Positions 23,400 to 31,957 of a stretch of 50,008 nt of DNA are shown in pieces. The stretch lies in assembly GCA_963661325.1 (NCBI GenBank), contig CAVLBP010000002.1, positions 1 to 50,008 of the forward strand, written 5' to 3'. This DNA comes from Pararoseburia sp963661325 (GTDB lineage: Bacteria > Bacillota > Clostridia > Lachnospirales > Lachnospiraceae). The notes under the pieces were generated by a model. That model did not search any database, was not told where the DNA came from, and saw only the letters and a list, made by a program, of their open reading frames with translations. Position numbers and translations under genes: made by a program. How positions within the stretch are numbered: the stretch's first letter is position 1; the number at the start of each line of letters is the position of its first letter.

Positions 23400-24719
23400 A
23401 TGAGAATACAGATCATGAATGAAGAAAAAGACAGAGCCATTCTTGTTGGCTTACAATTAAATGACGGTTCTTCTTTTGACCACAACTTAGAAGAACTGGA
23501 AAGCCTTTGTCAGGCATGCGATATCGATCCGGTATTTACCATCACGCAATCCCTGGATGCACCGCACCAGGCGCTCTACATCGGATCCGGCAAAGTGTGT
23601 GAGGTCAAGGAGGCTGCTGCCAATTTAGATGCCGACCTCATCATCTTTGACAATGCCTTATCCCCATCGCAGGCGCGCAATCTAAACCTTGAGATCGGGC
23701 TTCCCATTTTAGATCGCACGGCACTCATCCTTGAGATCTTCCAGTCCAGAGCGCGAAGCCGCGAAGCAAAGTTGCAGGTAGAACTGGCAAGACTTCAATA
23801 TCTTTTGCCCCGCTTATCCGGTATGGGAACTGCCATGTCAAGGCAGGGCGGCGGCAGCGGATCCCGCTCCAACAAGGGTGCCGGGGAGAAGAAACTGGAA
23901 TTAGACCGCAGACATATCAGCCACCGCATTACCGAGTGCAAAAAAGAACTACAGGCAATCAAGAAGCAAAGGGAGACTCAGCGCAAGAGCCGATCCACTT
24001 CCCAGACTCCATCTGTGGCTCTGGTCGGTTACACCAATGCCGGTAAGTCCACCATATTAAACGCCATGCTGTCACACTACGGCAATGATGAGATTGCGGA
24101 CATCTCCCACAAAAAAGTCCTGCAGGAAGATATGCTCTTTGCCACTCTGGATACCACGGTACGAAAGATCACCATTCCCGGCAAACCCGCCTTTTATCTG
24201 TCCGATACTGTAGGATTTATCAACAAACTGCCCCACCATCTGATCGATGCCTTCCGTTCCACCTTGGAGGAAGCGATCGGTGCCGACCTTTTACTACAGG
24301 TAGTGGATGTATCGGATCCTTATTATCGTGAGCATATGCGTGTGACCCAGGATACCTTAAATGACCTGGGTGCCGGTGATATTCCTATGATCATCGCCTA
24401 CAACAAGGCAGACCGCCTGCCCCAGTTTGCCGATGAACTGCCGATCGTTACCGGAAATCACATCCACATGGCAGCCGGTGCTGGCCTTGGCGTGGATGCC
24501 CTTGCTGACCTGATCGTATCCAATCTCTTTGGCAAGCCTGTGGCCATGGAACTTTTGATTCCTTACAACCAGGGGGCTCTCGTGCACAAGATTTCGGAGG
24601 CTGGGGAGGTCACAAAGACAGAATACCAAAATGACGGCACATATCTGCAGGTCACTTTCACGCCATCTGCCAAAGACCATGCCCTCATGCAGGAGGTTGA
24701 AAACTACCGCATTGGATAA
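23400..24719 (+). CDS. hflX: GTPase HflX
   Basis: 439 residues from ATG 23400; the second ATG at 23415 (MNEEKDRAILVGLQ) gives 434 and looks equally like the family's usual beginning. Neither has a strong ribosome site. The N-terminal HflX domain (about 1-190) contains LYIGSGKVCEVKE and the Gly-rich LSGMGTAMSRQGGGSGSRSN. A coiled coil follows, then the G domain: G1 GYTNAGKST, G3 DTVGFI, G4 NKAD. HflX binds the 50S ribosome and splits stalled 70S ribosomes under stress. It is a single gene, divergent from the AlaX gene and ending in a strong terminator. Confidence 0.95.
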   Translation: MRIQIMNEEKDRAILVGLQLNDGSSFDHNLEELESLCQACDIDPVFTITQSLDAPHQALYIGSGKVCEVKEAAANLDADLIIFDNALSPSQARNLNLEIGLPILDRTALILEIFQSRARSREAKLQVELARLQYLLPRLSGMGTAMSRQGGGSGSRSNKGAGEKKLELDRRHISHRITECKKELQAIKKQRETQRKSRSTSQTPSVALVGYTNAGKSTILNAMLSHYGNDEIADISHKKVLQEDMLFATLDTTVRKITIPGKPAFYLSDTVGFINKLPHHLIDAFRSTLEEAIGADLLLQVVDVSDPYYREHMRVTQDTLNDLGAGDIPMIIAYNKADRLPQFADELPIVTGNHIHMAAGAGLGVDALADLIVSNLFGKPVAMELLIPYNQGALVHKISEAGEVTKTEYQNDGTYLQVTFTPSAKDHALMQEVENYRIG

Positions 24720-24739
24720 GTAGTATTTTCGCCATAGAC

Positions 24740-24797
24740 AAGACCCGACAGTCTGTCAGCGCCATAGCACTTCTGACAGATTGTCGGGTCTTTTATT
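24740..24797 (+). terminator. Terminator after hflX
   Basis: Long stem: AAGACCCGACA (24740-24750) with TGTCGGGTCTT (24782-24792), and inner CTGTCAG with CTGACAG. It is followed by TTTATTTTA on the + strand. On the - strand there is no T-run, so it acts for hflX, not clearly for the convergent asnB. Confidence 0.85.
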
Positions 24798-24810
24798 TTA
24801 TCACTCTATC

Positions 24811-26673
24811 TTATGCCGGAATTGCCACCTCATCAGACTCAATATAGATCTTGTGCCATACTAAGAATACATAGACCGCCCAGATCTTGCGGCTATTGTC
24901 AGCCTTTCCGGACTTATGATCCTCCAGCAGCTGCATCAGCATTGCCTGATCAAAATACTGTCTTGCAACCGGTGACACAAAAGCATCCCTGATTCTGTTG
25001 AAATATTTATCTTCCTTTAACCATACACGGATCGGAACCGGGAATCCCAGTTTCTTTTTATTTGCCGTTGATTCCGGCAAATGACGTTTTGCCGCAATAC
25101 GGAAGGCTCTCTTGGTGGCTTGGTCTGTCACGCGGTAATCGATCGGCAGATTCTTTATGTATTCAAATACCTTGATGTCAAGATACGGAACACGCGCCTC
25201 CAAAGAATGTGCCATACTCATCTTGTCTGCTTTCAGAAGGATATCTCCCTGCAGCCAGAAGTTCATGTCAATATACTGCATCTTGGCAATGTCATTCAAG
25301 CCCTTGCACTTTTCATAGTAAGGTGCCGTCAATTCCTGTGGCGTCACATGTGTCAGTTTGGTCTGTAAGATCTTCTCACGTTCCTCCACAGAGAAAAGAT
25401 TGGCATTGCCGATAAAGCGATCTTCCACGCTCTTGCTTCCACGGATGATAAAGTTCTTGCCCTTGAAATCCGGCAGTTTCCTGACAAAGGATGCCAGCCC
25501 CTTGCGAAGTCCCAATGGCAGTTTCTGATAGCCAGCCAAAGACAAAGGTTCATGATAGATATTGTAGCCTCCGAAAAATTCGTCTGCGCCTTCACCGGAA
25601 AGCACAACTTTAATGTCCTTTGCTGCCAACTCGTCTACAAAATAAAGTGCGATACATGCCGGATCTGCCAAAGGCTCATCCATGTAATACATAACCTTCG
25701 GAATGCTGTCAAAATACTCATCCGCACTGATTGTCTTATTGATATTCTTTTTTCCGAGTTCTGCCGTCAGGCTCTCTGCATAACGGATCTCGTTGTACTT
25801 GCTCTCTTTATCCAAAAACCCGACGGTATAAGTCTTTTCTCCCGGGAACTCTGCTACCAGATAACTGGAATCCACGCCACTGGAAAGAGAAGCGCCGACC
25901 TCTACATCTGCGATCATGTGCGCCATGGTAGACTCATGCACGATCTCTTCGATCTCATTTACGGTCTTCTCCAAAGACTCCGGTTCTTTCGCCGGCTGCA
26001 TGAGCGGATCGTAATACTGATGGATCTCGATCTCGCCGTCTTGCATGAGCATATAATGTCCTGCCGGCAACTTGAAGATCCCCTTAAAGAAAGTCTCCGG
26101 CAATACGGAATACTGGAAAGACATATACTGCTCTAAAGCAGCCTCATTGACCTCACGCTTGATGTCTGGGTATGCCAGAATACTCTTGATCTCGGAGGAA
26201 AATACCAGATTTCCATCCTGTTTCGCATAATAAAACGGCTTGATACCAAAGAAATCTCTTGCGGCAAATACCAGATCCTTTTTCATATCATAGATCACAA
26301 AAGCAAACATACCACGCACCTTGGAGAGCAGGTCAACACCATACTCCTCATAGCCATGGATCAGGCTCTCTGTATCTGCATTGTTGGCAAAGACATGACC
26401 CTTGGCGATCAGATCCTCGCGCAGTTCCAGATGATTGTAGATCTCACCGTTAAAGACAATGACAACATCCCCTGTCTCATTAAACATGGGCTGCATTCCA
26501 TGATCCAGATCAATGATGCTCAGTCGGCGAAAGCCAAGAGCCACCTGATCATTGACATACATCCCCTCCTGATCCGGTCCACGATGGGCAATCTTGTCCA
26601 TCATAGTTTTCAGGATTGCCTCACGATCTCTGTCCTCTTTAGTTCGTCCAATAAATCCGCTTATTCCACACAT
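24811..26673 (-). CDS. asnB: Asparagine synthetase, glutamine-hydrolysing
   Basis: 620 residues from ATG 26673. This start is required because Cys2 (MCGISGFIG) becomes the N-terminal nucleophile of the glutaminase; GGAAGA lies ten bases upstream. The N-terminal class II amidotransferase domain covers about 1-215 (HRGPDQEGMYV, VFNGEIYNHLELR). The synthetase domain follows with the ATP pyrophosphatase loop LSSGVDSSYL and the segment VVLSGEGADEFFGGY. It makes asparagine from aspartate, glutamine and ATP in the cytosol. Single gene with its own promoter, 180 bases after the EAL gene. Confidence 0.95.
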   Translation of the reverse strand: MCGISGFIGRTKEDRDREAILKTMMDKIAHRGPDQEGMYVNDQVALGFRRLSIIDLDHGMQPMFNETGDVVIVFNGEIYNHLELREDLIAKGHVFANNADTESLIHGYEEYGVDLLSKVRGMFAFVIYDMKKDLVFAARDFFGIKPFYYAKQDGNLVFSSEIKSILAYPDIKREVNEAALEQYMSFQYSVLPETFFKGIFKLPAGHYMLMQDGEIEIHQYYDPLMQPAKEPESLEKTVNEIEEIVHESTMAHMIADVEVGASLSSGVDSSYLVAEFPGEKTYTVGFLDKESKYNEIRYAESLTAELGKKNINKTISADEYFDSIPKVMYYMDEPLADPACIALYFVDELAAKDIKVVLSGEGADEFFGGYNIYHEPLSLAGYQKLPLGLRKGLASFVRKLPDFKGKNFIIRGSKSVEDRFIGNANLFSVEEREKILQTKLTHVTPQELTAPYYEKCKGLNDIAKMQYIDMNFWLQGDILLKADKMSMAHSLEARVPYLDIKVFEYIKNLPIDYRVTDQATKRAFRIAAKRHLPESTANKKKLGFPVPIRVWLKEDKYFNRIRDAFVSPVARQYFDQAMLMQLLEDHKSGKADNSRKIWAVYVFLVWHKIYIESDEVAIPA

Positions 26674-26758
26674 ATCACAATCTTCCTTTTGTTTTGTATT
26701 TGCTGTCAATATAGTGTGCGCGTAAATGCTTTTTCTATACACGCCTTTCATTCGTACA

Positions 26759-26787
26759 ATTATAAATTTTTACATCTTTAAAATCAA
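26759..26787 (-). promoter_or_regulatory. Promoter of asnB
   Basis: On the - strand TTGATT (26787-26782), 17 bases, TATAAT (26764-26759). The transcript would have a leader of about 80 bases. Confidence 0.6.
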
Positions 26788-26814
26788 GATTTTCCTGCCA
26801 TAATACAAGAAAAT

Positions 26815-26843
26815 GGGCTTAGAAACCACTCTCATCTAAGCCC
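26815..26843 (-). terminator. Terminator after the EAL-domain gene
   Basis: GGGCTTAGA (- strand, 26843-26835), 11-base loop, TCTAAGCCC (26823-26815), then ATTTTCTTG. It lies 11 bases after the stop of the EAL protein gene. Confidence 0.75.
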
Positions 26844-26853
26844 TTTCCTTATT

Positions 26854-28611
26854 TTAATCTGCCTCTGCAAACCGCCCCATAAATTTGTCCATAAATTCTC
26901 CCACCGGACAAGGTTTGCTGTAATAGTAACCTTGAATATAATCCGGTCCCATCGCAGTAATACGATCCAATTCCTCTTTTTCCTCGATTCCTTCTACCAC
27001 CTCTTTGATATTCAGACTATGTACCATTTCTATGATCTGCTTTAAAAGTTGATGCTCGTAATCACTGTTTAAAGCCTTATAGGTAAACTCACGATCGATC
27101 TTCAAAATATCCGGCTGCATCTGGGACAAATTGATCAGATTAGAGTAACCCGTTCCAAAATCGTCCAGCGCCATCTGGACACCATAGTCTCTCAGTTTCT
27201 GCCACAACTTGGTAACCAGCGGATTACGAGCCAGATAGCCACTCTCTGTCAGTTCCACGATGACACTTTCCGGCTTCAGCTGATACCTCTCGATAGCACC
27301 GGTCAGATCCTCATAAACCGGACTCTTCAGAATCTGTACGTAGGAAAAATTGATACTGACTTTCATATCCGGCTTGATCTTCTGGCATTCAACACAAACC
27401 TGAAGTGCCGTATCTATGATCCATCTGCCAACCGGAACAATCAGACCGCTTTCCTCCAATTGATCGATAAATCGGTAAGGTGGAACCGGCTCTCCCTGCT
27501 CATTGCGGTAGCGCAGAAGTGCCTCTGCTGCAAATATCTCCTCCGTCCCCGCCTGCATGATCGGCTGGAAGTACAACTCAAATCCCTCATAGGCCCGGGA
27601 AACCGCTTTTCTGAGATTCCGGGTCAGCTGACGGTTTGCAACAAAATTATCATAGGCATCCCGGTCAAACCAGGCTATCTGATTTTTCCCCTTTTCTTTG
27701 GCAAGACTCAGGGCAAACTGGGACAATTTTGTAATCTGTTCATAGTCCAACACTTTCAGGTCGTCATAAGAAACCACGCCACAGGACAAGGTGTATATTG
27801 CTTCATACTCATGGCTCCTGATATGATTTGCCACCTGACGCCGTATCAACTGATAAAGGGTATTAACCTCCTTGCGAGACTGACTGAGCAGATCAAAGAT
27901 CACAAACTCATCCGATGTCATGCGATAGACAAACTGCCCCGGCTGCAGGCAATCCGTAATACAGGTTGCCACATCAAAAAGCACGTGATCACCATAGGCA
28001 ATCCCCAGTGTCTCATTAATATTCTTAAAATCATCAATCCCCAGGCGAAGAATATAACATCTGGGTAATTCCCGGAACTGCCGCAACTGATCCTGAAAGG
28101 TCACTTCACCCAGAAGTCCGCTGACATTGTCCGCTTTTTTCTTTTCTCCGATCTCATTGATACACCCGACCATCAAAAGAACCCTGCCGTCCTCCGAATG
28201 GATGCTTCGACCTTGACAATTGATCCAGATCGGCTCATGATTCGGGCTCATCCAGCGATAACGGAGATTGTGCCATGATTTGCGTCCGCTGATCACTTCT
28301 CCTACATCTGCCATAAGACTGTCATAATCATCCGGATAAACAATTCTCTTGTGTTCTTCAAGAACATTCCGAAAAATATTGGACGGAATATCAAATCGTT
28401 CTGTGGCTCTCTCTGTAATATAATAGACATCATTTGCAATATCCCAGACATAAAGATAATCATTCATGCAGGATGAAAAAAGTTCTGCCGTGCGCTCAAA
28501 AAAGAGGAAAATCTCCTTTTCCTCCTCCTTAGCAGAATCGTATTTTCCATCTACTTTCTTGGAATCCCCCAACATTTCCATCATTTCCTGCGAAATCGTC
28601 ACGTCTTTCAT
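26854..28611 (-). CDS. PAS - degenerate GGDEF - EAL protein, probable c-di-GMP phosphodiesterase
   Basis: 585 residues with no membrane segments. A PAS-like sensor covers about 30-155 (IVYPDDYDSLMADV, LRYRWMSPNHEPIWINCQGRSI). The GGDEF domain (about 170-320) has lost its active motif: the position reads RMTSDEFVIF, so diguanylate cyclase activity is unlikely, though GTP binding as a regulator is possible. The EAL domain (about 330-575) keeps AEALLRY, ELTESGYLARNP, the Asp pair in ALDDFGTGYS, DILKIDREF and VVEGIEEKEEL, so hydrolysis of c-di-GMP to pGpG is expected. GGGAGG precedes the ATG. It is a single-gene unit, beside other signalling genes across the scaffold gap. Confidence 0.88.
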   Translation of the reverse strand: MKDVTISQEMMEMLGDSKKVDGKYDSAKEEEKEIFLFFERTAELFSSCMNDYLYVWDIANDVYYITERATERFDIPSNIFRNVLEEHKRIVYPDDYDSLMADVGEVISGRKSWHNLRYRWMSPNHEPIWINCQGRSIHSEDGRVLLMVGCINEIGEKKKADNVSGLLGEVTFQDQLRQFRELPRCYILRLGIDDFKNINETLGIAYGDHVLFDVATCITDCLQPGQFVYRMTSDEFVIFDLLSQSRKEVNTLYQLIRRQVANHIRSHEYEAIYTLSCGVVSYDDLKVLDYEQITKLSQFALSLAKEKGKNQIAWFDRDAYDNFVANRQLTRNLRKAVSRAYEGFELYFQPIMQAGTEEIFAAEALLRYRNEQGEPVPPYRFIDQLEESGLIVPVGRWIIDTALQVCVECQKIKPDMKVSINFSYVQILKSPVYEDLTGAIERYQLKPESVIVELTESGYLARNPLVTKLWQKLRDYGVQMALDDFGTGYSNLINLSQMQPDILKIDREFTYKALNSDYEHQLLKQIIEMVHSLNIKEVVEGIEEKEELDRITAMGPDYIQGYYYSKPCPVGEFMDKFMGRFAEAD

Positions 28612-28912
28612 GCCATATCCTCCCGTGCTTCCTTTTATAGAAATGCTTCTGTCGAAGCAATAAAATTCTAGCCTCTGCTGTCCTTCTTAAAATACTTAAT
28701 TCCACGAAAATATTAGCATTTATTGTCAGATATTTCAACTATTATATGAATATTTAATGATATAGTTTGCCCCCCCCCGAAATTTTTTATATATTTTTTG
28801 NNNNNNNNNNNNNNNNNNNNNNNNNNNNNNNNNNNNNNNNNNNNNNNNNNNNNNNNNNNNNNNNNNNNNNNNNNNNNNNNNNNNNNNNNNNNNNNNNNNN
28901 NNNNNNNNNNNN
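28612..28912. other. Intergenic region with scaffold gap
   Basis: 301 bases without a gene that can be called. 28612-28800 holds the leader of the EAL gene, a short dyad TGCTTC-TGTC-GAAGCA (28644-28659), and very AT-rich sequence with a run of nine C at about 28771-28779. 28801-28912 are 112 N. The C run next to the gap is a plausible cause of the assembly break. Content of the gap is unknown. Confidence 0.9.
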
Positions 28913-29923
28913 GATCTTGATCCTGCCTTCCTGCTGCAACCAGCGTACCTCATCACGGATGGTCTCGGTATACGGACGGGTATGATAGCCTAAGACTTTC
29001 TTTGCCTTGCTGTAATCAAAGGCATTGTTTCTCTCCAGATTATAGACGGCAAAAGAGGTCATGACCGGCTTCTTTCCGGATATACCTGCTGTCTTTTCTG
29101 CGATCTTTGCTATACCCTTTGCCACTGACAATGGAAGAAAATGCTTGATTGGTGTGCAGCCAGTCTCGGATGCGATCATATCACTCAACTGGCGCATGGT
29201 CACTTCCTCGTTTCCAAGGATATAGCACTCGCCTGCCACGCCCTTGTCCGCAGCAGAGATCACGCCTTCTGCTAAGTCTCTGACATCACACAGATTAAAG
29301 GATCCCTCCATGCCCATCGGCATATCTCCGTTGATAATGCGAATAATGGTTCCGGTCGTCTCACTGATGGAGAAATCGTTTGGACCCAAGATACCGCTTG
29401 GATGAACCACGCAGGCATTTAAACCTTTTTCCGTAACGGCATCCAAGACTGCCTGTGTTGCCATTGCCTTGGTTCTGGAATACCAGCCTACGACCTGATC
29501 CGGGTCAAACTTTTTGACCTCGCGGATCTTATTTCCCTTTGGTACTTCCGGGATGGCCCCGGTGCTGCTGACATAGACAAGTTTGTCACATTCTTTATGC
29601 TCTAAGCACTTGGCAATGATATTCTTGGTGCCGCCCACATTGACATCGACCAGTTTCTTGCTGTAATCCGCATTGGTCGTTACCATGCTTGCCACATGAA
29701 GGACTACGGTGTGTACGCTCTCTTCTACTGCAAAGAAAGGTTCTAAGGATTTCTTGTCACACAGATCTCCTTCTACCACTTCGACTTCCTCCGGGATGTA
29801 TTTTGCTGCCGGATCATTTGGAAGAACAAAGGCTCTGACATCTGCCCCCTGCTCTACCAACTGTCTGCATACCGTACTTCCCAAAAAACCTGCTGCTCCT
29901 GTTACTAAATATTTTCTACTCAT
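28913..29923 (-). CDS. NAD-dependent epimerase/dehydratase (extended SDR), 3' end in gap
   Basis: 337 visible residues from ATG 29923; an ATG two codons upstream is also possible, but AAGGAG is then only four bases away. Rossmann Gly motif VTGAAGFLGSTV is at the N-terminus. Further SDR features are DLCDK, VLHVASMV, VYVSSTGAIP and the catalytic Tyr-Lys in GWYSRTKAMATQ. The last readable residues (DEVRWLQQEGRIKI) look like the normal end of such proteins, so probably only a few codons lie in the N run. It would oxidise, epimerise or dehydrate a nucleotide sugar or reduce a small carbonyl compound; substrate not readable. Divergent from the HD-GYP gene. Confidence 0.8.
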
Positions 29924-30044
29924 GATCATCCTGCTCCTTTTCTATTTTCAAGTTTTTTCTTTCTTTGTTACAGGTGCTATCATAGAGCGCAAGTATTGCA
30001 CAAATATTTTACTTTTGTTAATGTTTTATTAAAGAGAAAAACAT

Positions 30045-30052
30045 GTTATAAT
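30045..30052 (+). promoter_or_regulatory. Extended -10 promoter of the HD-GYP gene
   Basis: TGTTATAAT region with TATAAT at 30047-30052 and the TG two bases before it. No good -35 box. The ATG is 50 bases downstream, preceded by AAAGGAA. Confidence 0.45.
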
Positions 30053-30101
30053 TCCTTCATAACTAAAATGATAGATACGAGATAAAGCAAAGGAACTTAC
30101 C

Positions 30102-31187
30102 ATGGTTACTTATCCACTGAACGAATTACAATCCGGCATGATCGTTGCGGCTGATGTCTTTACGCCCCGTGGACAACTGATTGTTACCAGAGGCTCTATT
30201 TTAAGCCAGCAGATGATCCAACACATGAAGTATTATCATGTCACATCTGCTACCATATTGCCAAACGAGATCTCCCCAGTTTCTTCTGAGAAGGAAGATC
30301 AAGGCGAGACATCTTACGCGCGACGTATCCGCCAGAGTGAAGCTTTTGTGGAATTCCGGAAAGACTACACCCAAAGTGCCAGTATTTTTCGGGATGAAAT
30401 TACTCGATTTGCCCAAGGCGATATTCACCTGAATACAGATCGGTTGCTACAAGACACCTTAGCGCTTTTCGATCACAACCGTGCATCTTTTTCCTTGCTG
30501 GATATGCTGCACAATATGCGGGATCTGGACGATTCTACCTATGTACACAGCATCAATGTTGCCGTTATTTCCCGCCTGATCGGTGTCTGGTCAGGAATGG
30601 ACGAAGCAAATCTTGATGTTTTAACACTATGCGGACTTTTGCACGACATCGGCAAAGTAGAGATCCCGGATGAGATCCTGGGCAAGCCTGATCGGCTGAC
30701 AGCAGAAGAATATGAAATCATGAAGACTCATACCATACTCGGATACCGCATGCTGGAAGAAGAACGCATCGATAAACGCATCAAGAATACAGCCCTCATG
30801 CACCATGAACGTTTCGACGGAAAGGGCTACCCTTTCGGTCTGCTCGGAGAACGTATTGATACTTTTGCCTCCATTGTAGCCATCGCAGATGTTTACGACG
30901 CCCTGACCTCAGACAGATGCTATCGTTCTGCCGTCTGTCCTTTTGAAGTGATCGCCCTGTTCGAAAGCAATGGTCTGCGTGAATACAACCCAAAGTTCAT
31001 CTTGACTTTTCTGGAACACATCGCCTCCACCTATATCGGAAACAGCGTGCGGCTGAGCGACAATTCCCAAGGTAAGATCAGCATGATCGACACAAAAAAA
31101 CTTCTCCGCCCCCTTATTCAATTAGAAAGCGGAGAATTTATAGATCTTTCCGAACGTCTGGATCTCTATGTAGAAGAGATCATTTAA
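30102..31187 (+). CDS. HD-GYP domain protein, probable c-di-GMP phosphodiesterase
   Basis: 361 residues, no membrane segment. The N-terminal part (about 1-60, ELQSGMIVAADVFTPRGQLIV) resembles the small beta domain often found before HD-GYP domains. The HD-GYP domain spans about 135-300: HD at 181-182 in LLHDIGKVEIPDEIL, His-His at 234-235 in MHHERFDGKGYPFGL with GYP at 242-244, and IVAIADVYDALTSDR. With all motifs present it should hydrolyse c-di-GMP using a metal centre. It converges on the response regulator gene: the two stop codons share TTAA at 31184-31187. Confidence 0.9.
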   Translation: MVTYPLNELQSGMIVAADVFTPRGQLIVTRGSILSQQMIQHMKYYHVTSATILPNEISPVSSEKEDQGETSYARRIRQSEAFVEFRKDYTQSASIFRDEITRFAQGDIHLNTDRLLQDTLALFDHNRASFSLLDMLHNMRDLDDSTYVHSINVAVISRLIGVWSGMDEANLDVLTLCGLLHDIGKVEIPDEILGKPDRLTAEEYEIMKTHTILGYRMLEEERIDKRIKNTALMHHERFDGKGYPFGLLGERIDTFASIVAIADVYDALTSDRCYRSAVCPFEVIALFESNGLREYNPKFILTFLEHIASTYIGNSVRLSDNSQGKISMIDTKKLLRPLIQLESGEFIDLSERLDLYVEEII

Positions 31188-31957
31188 TCAAATAACTTTG
31201 CCTTCTGGCGTTCAAAGAATCCATCGACTTCAGCGATGATCTTTGCAGGTTCCATGGTCTTGAGCAGGTAGCCTTCCGGCTTGAGTGCCATGACCTGCAT
31301 CACACTTTCCCTGTCATCCTTACTTGTCAAAAAAATAACCGGTACATCGGAGAATTCCGTCTCTGTACGGATCATCTGCAAGACCTGTCTGCCGTCCACT
31401 ACCGGCATCTCGTAATCTAAAAGTACCAGATCCGGTCGATTGGTTGCTAAGTATTTGATCGCCATAGCACCGGAATTAGCAAGGATAACCTGATATCGGT
31501 CTTCCAACCAGCCCTTGACATTGCGAAGCATGGCTCCAGAATCATCTACCACTAGGACTTTCTTCTTGTGCTGAGCGCCAAACTTGGCGATATAGGTATC
31601 TATGGTCTCTACCAGTTCATTGACATTGACAGGACGCTCAAAAAACTGACGGATCAGATGCCTTGAAATCACACGCCCAATAGCATCATTTTCCTCACTG
31701 CTCCCCACGGTAAAGATGGGAATATCGCGTTCCGCTGATTGATCCTTGAGATAGATCAGCGCCTGCTGCATATCTCCGATCCCATCCGATCCATAGATCA
31801 GATAGGCACCGATGGTATCCCGCACGGCAGAGATCTGCGCCACATCCGGCTCAACCACGCTCACGTCATAGCCCTCCTCTTTTATCTTATCCTTGAGAGA
31901 CATGATAATATATCCCTGTACCTCTGATACGATCAAAATCTTATATTTTTCCTTCAT
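31184..31957 (-). CDS. Double-receiver response regulator, first receiver degenerate
   Basis: 257 residues from ATG 31957, six bases after GGAG; an adjacent ATG at 31960 and a GTG at 31969 are alternatives. Residues about 1-120 fold like a receiver (YKILIVSEVQGYIIMSLKDKI, IPIFTVGSSEENDA) but lack the acidic pair and the phospho-acceptor Asp (YLIYGSDG). Residues about 130-255 form an intact receiver: VLVVDDSGAM, LVLLDYEMPVVDG, VPVIFLTSKDD and YLLKTMEP with the conserved Lys. No output domain follows. It overlaps the 3' end of the hybrid kinase by 17 bases and so is probably its phosphotransfer partner. Confidence 0.85.
   Translation of the reverse strand: MKEKYKILIVSEVQGYIIMSLKDKIKEEGYDVSVVEPDVAQISAVRDTIGAYLIYGSDGIGDMQQALIYLKDQSAERDIPIFTVGSSEENDAIGRVISRHLIRQFFERPVNVNELVETIDTYIAKFGAQHKKKVLVVDDSGAMLRNVKGWLEDRYQVILANSGAMAIKYLATNRPDLVLLDYEMPVVDGRQVLQMIRTETEFSDVPVIFLTSKDDRESVMQVMALKPEGYLLKTMEPAKIIAEVDGFFERQKAKLFD

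Noticed and set aside
28787..28800. Extending the epimerase frame through the N run to a stop at 28787
   Set aside because: The frame across 112 unknown bases is meaningless; the readable protein already ends like its family.
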